From IMG/VR virus record IMGVR_UViG_3300048839_000196, positions 1-64,000 of that record: a stretch of 64,000 nucleotides of DNA; one strand, given 5' to 3'. Numbering within the stretch: the stretch's first letter is position 1; each line of letters opens with the position of its first letter. A program made the translations under genes and the position numbers. The notes below the pieces were generated by a model. It ran no database searches. It worked only from the letters and a program-made list of their open reading frames with translations, and was not told the DNA's origin. Positions 55,964 through 64,000 of the stretch are shown here, piece by piece. This stretch comes from a virus.

Positions 55964-56496
55964 TCGGTATCACTGGCCTATATGGTGCAGGTAAAGACAC
56001 AGTAGCGGATATCATCTGTATGATGTACCCGGAGTTCGGCTTCTCCAAGCTATCTTTGGCTGATGGAGTACGCCGGGTTTTCACTCAGATCACAGGCGAG
56101 GATGTGCCAAACGAGTACACACAGGACTGGAAGGCGCAATACAACTCGGTGATCGGAAAGACGAATCGGGAGATCCTTGAAGGGATCGGCAACGGCCTCC
56201 GGGAATCTATCTCCCCGGATATCTGGATAAACAGCCTGCTCATTCAGTTAAAGCGCGGCGGGAACTATGTCATCCCGGATGTCCGTTACGAGAATGAACT
56301 CCGCGCTATTGAGCAGCGCGGCGGGCTGATGATCCGGGTGGTTCGGCCAGACAATCCTACACCGCAAACAAACTCAGCTTCCAACAGCGATCTGAGTGGG
56401 TTTGATATGATCACGATTGAAAACTCCGGGCAAGTTGGCGACCTACTTAGCAAAGTGATTTCCGTAACCGAACAATACATAACAGGTGGCAAATAA
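55948..56496 (+). CDS. Deoxynucleoside monophosphate kinase
   Basis: 182 residues with a P-loop at 10-18 (GLYGAGKDT) and the conserved later elements of the T4 gp1-like kinase family: LSLADGVRRVF, a DVRYENELRAIEQRGG motif and RVVRP. It would phosphorylate dNMPs to supply replication. Well conserved in size. Overlaps the next gene by 11 bases. Confidence 0.85.
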   Translation: MHGKIIGITGLYGAGKDTVADIICMMYPEFGFSKLSLADGVRRVFTQITGEDVPNEYTQDWKAQYNSVIGKTNREILEGIGNGLRESISPDIWINSLLIQLKRGGNYVIPDVRYENELRAIEQRGGLMIRVVRPDNPTPQTNSASNSDLSGFDMITIENSGQVGDLLSKVISVTEQYITGGK

Positions 56497-56749
56497 ATTC
56501 ATCGAGTCGATCCAGCAAAAGGAGTTCACCTCTGGAGCAGAAGTGATGGCTTTATTCAACGAATGCAAGAAGTACTGGAGTCACAGCGACCTGATCTTTA
56601 TTGGTGAGGACTTCGGCGCCTTTAACACAGCAACGCTGAACGATGAGGCTATCATACTTGCGTTCCTAGAAAACAATAGCTTACATGAGTTCATAGAGGA
56701 CTCCAAGATAAGTAAAGGCGGTGGATTCAAGTTCAAAATCACGGTATAA
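56486..56749 (+). CDS. Hypothetical protein (87 aa), GTG start
   Basis: Opens at GTG 56486 inside the kinase gene (MANKFIESIQQKEFTSGAEV). Helical and acidic in the second half (LENNSLHEFIEDSKIS). Stop overlaps the next start (one base). Confidence 0.5.
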   Translation: MANKFIESIQQKEFTSGAEVMALFNECKKYWSHSDLIFIGEDFGAFNTATLNDEAIILAFLENNSLHEFIEDSKISKGGGFKFKITV

Positions 56750-57357
56750 TGAGCAGTATATTCAAGGCATCCGATTTTCACAAGATGCGCTGGAATGCGT
56801 ATAGGGCCAAGGACGAAGAGTCTCTTGGCCTTTCGCGTGATGTTCCGGCGGCTAAACGAATAATCAGTAACAAGCTCGAAGTACAAAAGTACTTCTGCTT
56901 TATGTACGATGTGAACTCTCCCCTGAATAAGCGGATTCAGAATGTCATGGAGCGAAAAGAAATGGCAGCACAGATGGCTGGCTTTGATCGCACGCTTGTT
57001 TCGACGATCAACGCTTTGCAGCAGCTTTTTAAGCTGGCGCTACCGATTCATCAGGAGGTTCTAGCTCAGATGCTTCGCGTACAGCACAATAGATCCTTTG
57101 ATCGGATCGTTGCTGAAGAGAACCTATTCTACCAATGCGTCGAGATCATCAACACGCCCCTTGAGTTTGGTGAAGATGTCGATCCGGAGAAAACCATTAA
57201 AGCGCTCAATGCGAAGCAGGTAACCCGTAAGATTATGGCGGAAACGGACGAGGCGTTACTCGCTCTACGGGCAAAGGTATTCTTTAATGAAGATGACCCA
57301 GCAAATGCAGTGGTCGAGAAGATGATCTCTTGGTCGCCAGAGGGAGTATCAGAGTAG
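56749..57357 (+). CDS. Candidate small terminase subunit (202 aa)
   Basis: All-helical, acidic/basic protein directly upstream of the terminase large subunit gene, eight bases apart. Length, helicity and position fit a small terminase subunit (DNA-recognition), but no helix-turn-helix can be named with confidence. The alternative is a replication accessory protein. Confidence 0.45.
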   Translation: MSSIFKASDFHKMRWNAYRAKDEESLGLSRDVPAAKRIISNKLEVQKYFCFMYDVNSPLNKRIQNVMERKEMAAQMAGFDRTLVSTINALQQLFKLALPIHQEVLAQMLRVQHNRSFDRIVAEENLFYQCVEIINTPLEFGEDVDPEKTIKALNAKQVTRKIMAETDEALLALRAKVFFNEDDPANAVVEKMISWSPEGVSE

Positions 57358-57365
57358 TATGAAAT

Positions 57366-59426
57366 ATGGAAAATAAAGATTGGTCACTCTGTGGACAGGG
57401 GCACGAGTCCTACATTTCTTGCCCGCTACCGGATGACTGGAGCTACGAGATCATTCAGGGTGTGCAGTGCGCCATACCTCCGGTTGGCTATGTACTCATG
57501 CCCGGGACTTCCGATCTGATATATATAGGCATAGACAAGAAGAACAAAGAGGAGGATGACTTCTACTGGATTCGCAATGGCCTACCTGATAACTACGAAG
57601 AAAAGCGAGCCGAGGAGATAATTAAGAAAGGCGAAGAGGAGAACTACGCCGATCCGGAGCTAGAGGCTTTCAGACAAGCGGCTTGGATTCGTAGGATATC
57701 CGGATGTTGGTTTGCTAACGGGCCAAAAGGAGAGCCCGTGTACATCTCAGGGAATCATTACTTCTACCTTGAATGGTGTTTCATCGCTGCCGAAGAGAAC
57801 AACGGCTACCCATCTTTCCGGGAAACAGACCGGCGCCTATTCCTTTTCCTAGAACACTGTGTCCAAAATCCAAACTCATACGGCATCCTTCTACTAACAA
57901 AGCGACGGAACGGGAAGACGCAAGCCAGCGCTTCGTTCGGGCTTAATCGGGTGACTAGAAAGAAGTATGCCAACTTAGGCATTCAGTCAAAGACTGCCGA
58001 GGATGCAGAAAAGGTAGTCTTCAAGGATGCAGTCATGCGCATGTTCCAACGCATGCCGCACTTCTTTCAACCAATACATGACTTTAGGAGAGCGGCCAAT
58101 GCTAAGAACACCTTTGTCTTCAAGCCAGCTCAAGGGGACATAAAGGCTATACAAGAAAAAAAATTCTTGGGTGGATGGATCGAGTGGAGGTCTTCCTCAG
58201 AAACAGCATTCGATGGTACCAAACTATCCGCATACATAGGCGATGAAATCTTCAAGACGCCCGTGGAAGTAGATATTTACAGCCGTTGGAATATTGTCAA
58301 GTACTGTTTGATCAATAACGGTCAGATATTCGGGAAGGCTATGCTTACCTCCACAGTAGAAGAGATTGAAGGCGCCATTGACGTGTACACAAAGTTCTGG
58401 AGAGATAGCGATCACCTGTACGCCAAAGGTAATGGCAAGTCAAAGACCGGTCTTTTCCGCTTCTTCATCCCCGGGGACGAGGCAAGGAATTATGACAAGT
58501 ACGGATATACAGACAAGACAAAGAACCGCAGTGAGATCCTTCAGGAGCGCGAGATGTTTAAGACGGATGTGCAGGTGTACAACTCCATTGTGCGCAAAGA
58601 CCCGCTTAGTGTGGATGAAGCGTTCCGATTTGTCTCCCGGGAATCTTTGTTCAACACGATAAAAATCTCAGACCAACTTGATGCCATTGCTTGGCGTGAA
58701 GACGAACTCCTAGAGCGGGGCAACCTGATCTGGACGGAGCACATGAAAGACTGCAAGTGGGTTCCATCACAGTCTGGTCGCTGGGTTCGCGTTCGTAAGA
58801 TTCAGTGGCCAGACGGGCCACTCACCACAGTGAAGGAGGAATATTCCAAGTCGTATATCCTTAACGGCGAGACTAAGTTCGTCATGGGCGTAGACCCTTA
58901 CAGGCACTCAAAGACGGAGTCCGGTTCTGGCTCTGATGGCGTTGGGTATATTCGCCTGAAGCACAATCCGCTCGATCCGGACAACTCAGATATGCCGGTC
59001 ATGTGCTATGCCTACCGGCACAAGATCGTAGATAAATTCCATGACGATATCTTAATCACGGCATTTTACTTGGGCTGCAAGGTGCTCTTCGAGAATCAGA
59101 TCATGGGGCTTGGCGAGTACTTCGAGGAGTACGGAGCCAGACAATTCCTTATAAAGGTTGGCGGAAACTCCAACTACGGCATAGCCGCTTCAAAGAAAAC
59201 GCTAGTTACTATGTGTAGCCTGATTGAAACAGACATAGAGAATAACTGCGACAAGAACTACTTCCCGGTACTTCTGCGTGACATAGCGAATTTTGACATA
59301 AACAACACGCAGCGATTTGACCACACCATGGCCTACGGATATTCTCTGCTTGCTGACAACCGAGTGCTAATCACCAAGAAAAAGCACGAATCGCTTAAGA
59401 TGATAGACATCGGCGATTTATTCTAA
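57366..59426 (+). CDS. terL: Terminase large subunit
   Basis: 686 residues. ATPase: Walker A-like LLLTKRRNGKTQ with Lys184, Walker B YIGDE (Asp293-Glu294). Nuclease: Asp510 in FVMGVDPYR, Glu576 in VLFENQ, Asp652 in FDHTMAYGY. The N-terminal YISGNHYFYLEW...PSFRETDRRLFLFLEH pattern is characteristic of a terminase group common in Bacteroidota phages. It packages DNA into the procapsid. Long insertions are absent. Confidence 0.92.
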   Translation: MENKDWSLCGQGHESYISCPLPDDWSYEIIQGVQCAIPPVGYVLMPGTSDLIYIGIDKKNKEEDDFYWIRNGLPDNYEEKRAEEIIKKGEEENYADPELEAFRQAAWIRRISGCWFANGPKGEPVYISGNHYFYLEWCFIAAEENNGYPSFRETDRRLFLFLEHCVQNPNSYGILLLTKRRNGKTQASASFGLNRVTRKKYANLGIQSKTAEDAEKVVFKDAVMRMFQRMPHFFQPIHDFRRAANAKNTFVFKPAQGDIKAIQEKKFLGGWIEWRSSSETAFDGTKLSAYIGDEIFKTPVEVDIYSRWNIVKYCLINNGQIFGKAMLTSTVEEIEGAIDVYTKFWRDSDHLYAKGNGKSKTGLFRFFIPGDEARNYDKYGYTDKTKNRSEILQEREMFKTDVQVYNSIVRKDPLSVDEAFRFVSRESLFNTIKISDQLDAIAWREDELLERGNLIWTEHMKDCKWVPSQSGRWVRVRKIQWPDGPLTTVKEEYSKSYILNGETKFVMGVDPYRHSKTESGSGSDGVGYIRLKHNPLDPDNSDMPVMCYAYRHKIVDKFHDDILITAFYLGCKVLFENQIMGLGEYFEEYGARQFLIKVGGNSNYGIAASKKTLVTMCSLIETDIENNCDKNYFPVLLRDIANFDINNTQRFDHTMAYGYSLLADNRVLITKKKHESLKMIDIGDLF

Positions 59427-59465
59427 TGGCGAACAATAGTTTACTTTTGTAGCAAACAGGTTTTT

Positions 59466-61775
59466 ATGCAGGAATTTCCTAAGCTCGATATAGATGCCCG
59501 CAAGAAAGACAAGGCTTGGGGCATATCATTTGCAAAAGCTGCGTTTGATAATTATCACACCGGCGGATGGGGTTCGCTATTTGCGAATCGCAATCGCTAT
59601 CGGGAGTTCGCCGACTACTCCATGAACCGGCAGAGCGTAGAGCGCTACAAGCGTATGCTTAAGGTGGACGAGTCGCCAGACCCAACGTTCCAGAATCTAA
59701 ACTGGACACCACTGCCAATCCTCCCAAAGATTATAGAGCTTGCTCTCGCTATCACAAAGAAGGCAGACTTCGATATCATCGCTACACCTATAGATCCTAT
59801 GTCTAGGCTGGAAACTCAGCGCTTCTTTGCTCAGCAAGAAGCAAAGATCAGGATTCGTAAAGAGCTTGAGCGAATGGCGCCGGGCCTTGCTGAGCAATCG
59901 CCAATCCGAAAACAGGAGAACGAACCAAGCGATCTTGAAGAGCTGGAGATCCAGCGCATGTTTACATATAAACACGCAGCCGCAACAGAGATCGAGCAGT
60001 TCCTCAGTGTAGTTTCTCTCCAGAATAACATGGAGGAGATCAGGGCAGAGATAAAGCGCTCCGTACTTGTAAATGGGATCTCAGCCGTAAAGGAGTATGT
60101 TGATACAGATGGGATTATCCGGATAAGGAATGTCAACCCAGCAAACATGATATGCTCCCGCGTGATCCGAAGGGACTTCAAGGACGCTGCATTTATCGGC
60201 GAAGTGATCGAACTAAACCCATCAGATGTAATGGAGATGGCAGCAGGTGAAGTAACGCCGGAGCAACTAAAGGATATGCAGAACGGCATAAATAGAACCG
60301 CTTCTGCCTATGGCCTTCCAGCAGCTACCGTGTCACCGGGATCTTTCTTCGACGGTAAGATCAGGGTACTTGACCTAGAGTGGCTGGCCTATGATCCGAT
60401 TGCTATGGTGGTAAATACGGACAAGTATGGCAACAAGCATGTCAGCAGGACTAGCCCTGAGAAGGCTTCAAAGGTACAGTACGTCAAGACAATCTACAAA
60501 ATAAAGTGGGTGATCGGCACAGACATCTGCTTTGACTTTGGCCGGGTTACAAACATGAAGCGCAAGTCTTCATCACTCTCCGAGACAAGTCTTTCTTATC
60601 ACGTCTTCGCCCCTAGTTTTGATTACTTCTCTATGTCTGCTACCAGTAAGGTCGAGCAGGTCATGGGTATTGTCGATCAGATCAATCTGGCATGGTATCA
60701 GCTTCAGCACGCTATTGCTAAGTCAAGGCCAAAAGGGGTGACTATTGAGATTGGCGCCCTTGAAGATGTGAACGTAGGTAAAGGCGGGCAGGCTTTAACG
60801 CCAAAGGATCTTATTGAAGTGTACAATCAGACCGGCAACGTGTACTATCGTCAACGCGACCTAGAGGGTAATATGTCGAACTATCGTCCGATCACAGAAC
60901 TTCAGGGCGGTATGGGCGTAGTTGCTCAGGAGTTTATGACCCTGATGCAGTATAACATCGGGCTACTCAAAGAGGTAGTTGGAATCAACGACGCAACAGA
61001 TGGGTTTACCGGGCAAAGATCGTACTCAGCCGCCGTTAATGCTGGGGTAGAGGCGACAAACAATGCACTCTACTCGATCATAGAGTCGGATAGAGAGATC
61101 CTTCAGTCGCTTGCTGATGCGCTTGTTCTCCGCATTCAGTCGCTCGCCCGGTCAAAGAACATCAATCCAACCTATATCGCATCACTAGGAAAGCCATCCA
61201 TGGATTTCTTTAAATCCATCGGCGATATATCTGCTATTGAGTTCGGTATATCGCTAGACCCAAGGCCGAATCAACTAGAGCGCGAGCTATTCTTCCAAGA
61301 CTTAAACAAGCTGATAGATGCCGGGCAGGTAGATGTAGATGATGCAATCTATCTCAGGCAGATCCCATCACTCAAAGCGGCCACTGCGCTTCTGGCCTAT
61401 AAGGTGAAGAAGAAGCGCGAAAAGGCATTTGAGCAGCAGCAGCAGATGATGACGCAGAATGCGCAAGTGCAACAGCAGAGCGCCATGATGAATGAGCAGG
61501 CTAAGCAACAGACAATACAGATGCAGGCCGAGCTTGAATCACAAATCCTGCAACTCAAGCACCAGCAAGCCATGGAGCTTAAACAAATGGATATGCAGAT
61601 ACAGGCCATGAAAGCACAGATTGTTGCAGCTCAGACCATTGATGCGGAACAACTGAAGAGTGAAAGCAAGGAGTATATCGCTGAGCTTGCAGCAGAGGCA
61701 AGAAAGACAATGACTGAGCAACAGGGATCAGCTTCTAGGCGCCCATCACAGACGCTTAGTGATGCTGTTCGCTAA
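59466..61775 (+). CDS. Portal protein
   Basis: 769 residues, the size of large podovirus/crAss-like portals. Diagnostic segments are SATSKVEQVMGIVDQINLAW, VVGINDATDGFTGQRSYSAA (the portal wing/crown pattern) and NQLERELFFQDLNKLID. The C-terminal 120 residues are a Gln/Met/Lys-rich coiled coil (QQQQMMTQNAQVQQQSAMMN). It forms the DNA-entry vertex with TerL. A TACTTTTG -7-like element precedes it (59442-59449) without a proper -33. Confidence 0.88.
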   Translation: MQEFPKLDIDARKKDKAWGISFAKAAFDNYHTGGWGSLFANRNRYREFADYSMNRQSVERYKRMLKVDESPDPTFQNLNWTPLPILPKIIELALAITKKADFDIIATPIDPMSRLETQRFFAQQEAKIRIRKELERMAPGLAEQSPIRKQENEPSDLEELEIQRMFTYKHAAATEIEQFLSVVSLQNNMEEIRAEIKRSVLVNGISAVKEYVDTDGIIRIRNVNPANMICSRVIRRDFKDAAFIGEVIELNPSDVMEMAAGEVTPEQLKDMQNGINRTASAYGLPAATVSPGSFFDGKIRVLDLEWLAYDPIAMVVNTDKYGNKHVSRTSPEKASKVQYVKTIYKIKWVIGTDICFDFGRVTNMKRKSSSLSETSLSYHVFAPSFDYFSMSATSKVEQVMGIVDQINLAWYQLQHAIAKSRPKGVTIEIGALEDVNVGKGGQALTPKDLIEVYNQTGNVYYRQRDLEGNMSNYRPITELQGGMGVVAQEFMTLMQYNIGLLKEVVGINDATDGFTGQRSYSAAVNAGVEATNNALYSIIESDREILQSLADALVLRIQSLARSKNINPTYIASLGKPSMDFFKSIGDISAIEFGISLDPRPNQLERELFFQDLNKLIDAGQVDVDDAIYLRQIPSLKAATALLAYKVKKKREKAFEQQQQMMTQNAQVQQQSAMMNEQAKQQTIQMQAELESQILQLKHQQAMELKQMDMQIQAMKAQIVAAQTIDAEQLKSESKEYIAELAAEARKTMTEQQGSASRRPSQTLSDAVR

Positions 61776-61835
61776 TTGATTACAACTATACGCAAGAAGG
61801 TTATAATATTTGCACATCGGTAAAACACACACAAT

Positions 61836-62924
61836 ATGCCCAAAATTGGAAACATTGAATTTAACGTCGGTTCGTCGCCGCAGGATCAGACGCCTGCTGC
61901 ACCAAGTGCTCAGGAAGGAACGGCAACTGCGCCTACTGCCGAGGCTAATACAGCTCCAGTTGCAAGCGCAACTGAGTCACCCGAAGGCACAAATGCTACT
62001 GCTGCACAGCAACCGGAGCAAGCTCAGTATAGTGCTGAGCAACCGAAAGCGCAGGCTGCAAGCACAGATCAACCGGCTGTTGTCCCACGGGAATGGGAGA
62101 TCCTACTAGCTGACGAAACATTCAAGTCACTTGCTCAGTCATTCTTGGCTGGTGACGAAGATGCAGTACTCAGCGTAATGTCCGAGCAGGTCGGACGCTT
62201 GAAAGAATTAAGGACGGATTATAAGTCCATGGATGCTGACTCAGTTATCCGGGCGAAAGTCCAGAAAGAATATCCTGACCTGTATGGCCGGGCGCTAGAG
62301 AAAGCCATAGAGCGGTATCATGCCGCAAACTTTGGCGAGGCGCCAGATCCAGACAGTGATGATGACGGAGACATCTCTCTTTACAACTCCACCAAGAACC
62401 GCCATGCGCAGAAATTGCGGGCAGAACTATTGGCAGAGCAAGAAAAGCTGAGATCGAAGTCCATTGATCATTTGAAATTAGAGGTAGAAGAGCACCTGAG
62501 TAAACAAAAGCAAGAGCAAGAAAAAGCGCAAAAGGCGTGGGAAGCTCAGCTCATGGGTAATCAGGTGATTGCATCAGCGATTAAAGATGGCTCCATTAAT
62601 GTTGGTAAACCCGACAAGCCAGTGCTTTTTAAGCTCCCCGATCAGGAGCGATTCAAAAAAGCAGTCGCAGAAGATGCAGAGTTCTTCAGCCTATTTGCTA
62701 CCGGCGATAAAGAAAAGCCGGTTGACTTATCACGCTGGGCGAGAGTAGTTGCCTTTGCGCTTGACCCAGAAGGGTACGATGCTGCGATCTTGGCAGCCGG
62801 AAGTTCTTCAGGCAAAGAAGCCATCATGGATGAACTAATCAATCCGGCTAAACCAAACCCGACATCACCTCCTTCACCGTCAACGCTTGGCGACGCAATC
62901 TTGTCGGCAATTCGTAAACGATAA
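61836..62924 (+). CDS. Scaffold-like capsid assembly protein (362 aa)
   Basis: Low-complexity N-terminus rich in Ala, Thr, Pro, Gln and Glu (residues 10-85), a helical, charged middle with a long coiled coil (QEKLRSKSIDHLKLEVEEHL) and an Ala/Pro C-terminus. Placement between portal and capsid genes is that of scaffolding proteins. No protease triad is visible. Confidence 0.7.
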   Translation: MPKIGNIEFNVGSSPQDQTPAAPSAQEGTATAPTAEANTAPVASATESPEGTNATAAQQPEQAQYSAEQPKAQAASTDQPAVVPREWEILLADETFKSLAQSFLAGDEDAVLSVMSEQVGRLKELRTDYKSMDADSVIRAKVQKEYPDLYGRALEKAIERYHAANFGEAPDPDSDDDGDISLYNSTKNRHAQKLRAELLAEQEKLRSKSIDHLKLEVEEHLSKQKQEQEKAQKAWEAQLMGNQVIASAIKDGSINVGKPDKPVLFKLPDQERFKKAVAEDAEFFSLFATGDKEKPVDLSRWARVVAFALDPEGYDAAILAAGSSSGKEAIMDELINPAKPNPTSPPSPSTLGDAILSAIRKR

Positions 62925-62937
62925 AAAGTAAACTCAA

Positions 62938-64000
62938 ATGCCTACATTTGGAACTACCACTAAGGGCCGCGTATCTGCCCTAACCGTGCCGAACATCATC
63001 GACCGGCGCGAAATCTTGAACCACGTTCTGAACGTGACGAACGAAGAGATCTCCTTTGTCGAGGTCATGCAGCTCATGGGCCGCATGGTGCCTACCGACC
63101 AAGTCGAGTACTACAACCTCATCAACGAGGAACTTAGCGTGAATGTAACCGTAACTGCGATTGACGACAGCACATACAGCACTGCTCGCCCACTCGTTAC
63201 GCTCAGTGCTGGCGACTATGCGAAAGTCCGTGAAGGCGAATTGGTTATATGTCCGAACAAGCAAGTTGGTTACATTGTAGCCAAGTCCAGCTACGGGTCA
63301 GTAACTCTTGGCGCCAATCAAATCGAACTCAAGAACGGCGCTGACGGCGTTAGCCTTGGTCTTGCAATTGGCTCAAAGCTCGCTGTGTTCTCCAACGCAT
63401 CCGGTGAAGGAAGCTCTGCCCCTGCGAATCGTCGCTACGATGTCTCCAAGGAAGTAAACCACATCCAGACCTTTAAGGAGAGCTACAAGGTCACGGATAT
63501 CGAAATGGGCAGCAAGGCCGAGTTCGAGTTTGAAGGCAAGCCAATGTACTTCAGCTACGAGCAGGCTCAAGTGTATGCCAAGTTCTTGCAGGCGGTTTCC
63601 GCTGGCTTGCTTTTTGGCCGTCAGTCCACCGATACCTTCAACGATGCCGTGACTTCTGCTACGCTTACCGACAAGTCCGGGAACATTGTCTCCCTGACCA
63701 AAGGTTTGAACCAGTACTGCGAAGAAGGCATCTCTGTTTCCGGCTCTGGAATCTCCACGACGACCTATGCTGACTACGCTCGCTTGCTTGCAAAGGCTCG
63801 TGCTCCGAAGCAGTATATGATCCTCATGGGTACCGAGATGAGCATAGCTCACGATAACATGTTAAAAGCGCTCAACGACACAGACGCGATCTCGCCTCTG
63901 GCGAGATTCTCCGTTGACGGCAAGAGCCTTGACTTCGGCGCCGATGCGTTTAAGCTGTATGGTTTCACTTTCACCAAAAAAGTGATGCCTGTCTTTGATC
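62938..64000 (+). CDS. Major capsid protein, 3' end outside window
   Basis: ATG at 62938; 354 codons are open to the window edge. Sequence MPTFGTTTKGRVSALTVPNI then KEVNHIQTFKESYKVTDIEM and KPMYFSYEQAQVYAKFLQAV, highly expressed-type codon use, and location after portal and scaffold identify the capsid subunit. Total length is unknown because the gene runs off the window. Confidence 0.85.
   Translation, partial: MPTFGTTTKGRVSALTVPNIIDRREILNHVLNVTNEEISFVEVMQLMGRMVPTDQVEYYNLINEELSVNVTVTAIDDSTYSTARPLVTLSAGDYAKVREGELVICPNKQVGYIVAKSSYGSVTLGANQIELKNGADGVSLGLAIGSKLAVFSNASGEGSSAPANRRYDVSKEVNHIQTFKESYKVTDIEMGSKAEFEFEGKPMYFSYEQAQVYAKFLQAVSAGLLFGRQSTDTFNDAVTSATLTDKSGNIVSLTKGLNQYCEEGISVSGSGISTTTYADYARLLAKARAPKQYMILMGTEMSIAHDNMLKALNDTDAISPLARFSVDGKSLDFGADAFKLYGFTFTKKVMPVFD

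Noticed and set aside
58151-58165. Eight-A run in terL as a programmed frameshift
   Set aside because: The TerL frame continues intact with all nuclease motifs after the run; no alternative frame of interest follows.
1-64000. CRISPR arrays or insertion sequences
   Set aside because: No series of equally spaced direct repeats and no transposase-like protein was found by eye; the 76-bp duplication and the operator array do not fit either.

Overview
The window is a 64 kb piece of a temperate tailed-phage genome (or prophage) that infects a member of the Bacteroidota. The host call rests on three things in the sequence: eleven promoters of the Bacteroidota type (TTG, exactly 20 bp, then TAnnTTTG or a close variant), start codons preceded by A-rich leaders instead of strong Shine-Dalgarno sites, and Sec signal peptides that end in the AQ-type cleavage site common in this phylum. 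The closest architectural match is to podovirus-like and crAss-like Bacteroidota phages (large terminase, portal, scaffold, capsid, neck proteins, and very large internal virion proteins). The tail-tip protein at the left edge looks more like those of Bacteroidota siphophages. Both edges cut genes: a tail protein at the left and the major capsid protein at the right.

Layout. (1) 1-11972, plus strand: tail-tip protein, fibre-type structural proteins, a chain of small membrane proteins, a holin candidate, a secreted paralogue of a fibre protein, a secreted subtilisin-like protease and further small secreted proteins; neighbouring genes mostly overlap by ATGA. A bidirectional terminator follows at 11995-12028. 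(2) 12033-29751, minus strand: a 3105-residue polyvalent protein (two zincin-like HExxH sites and an ADP-ribosyltransferase-like domain), two further internal-virion candidates, and four neck/tail genes. (3) 29837-38399, minus: two peptidoglycan hydrolases, an SSB-like protein, primase-helicase, YqaJ-type exonuclease and an ERF/Rad52-like annealase, forming lysis and replication/recombination modules. (4) 38467-39009: a cassette-like insertion bearing one foreign-looking gene between hairpins that resemble integron attC sites, next to the tyrosine integrase (39059-40204). (5) 40197-48420, minus: about 18 small accessory genes in several short transcription units, plus two unusual expanded tRNA-like RNAs. 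(6) 48421-51555: control regions, including a 20-bp-period operator array, a second minus-strand operon (PD-(D/E)XK nuclease, glucosaminidase, RusA resolvase) and two compact tRNA genes. (7) 51556-64000, plus: a leaderless gene, MazG-like, GroES-like and dNMP kinase genes, then TerL, portal, scaffold and capsid.

How it fits together. Left- and rightward transcription diverge at about 51.45-51.55 kb. The leftward units express recombination, replication and host-takeover genes; the rightward unit leads into packaging and head morphogenesis and probably continues, beyond the window, into the tail genes at the left edge if the genome is circular. The giant minus-strand virion proteins are likely packaged and delivered into the host. 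The cluster of exported proteins next to the holin candidate suggests a lysis and envelope-remodelling or receptor-blocking function.

The observations I consider most worth checking are the two expanded tRNA-like RNAs, the attC-like cassette beside the integrase, the IRQQK repeats that separate modules of the giant protein, the exported paralogue of the fibre protein, and the phased operator array.
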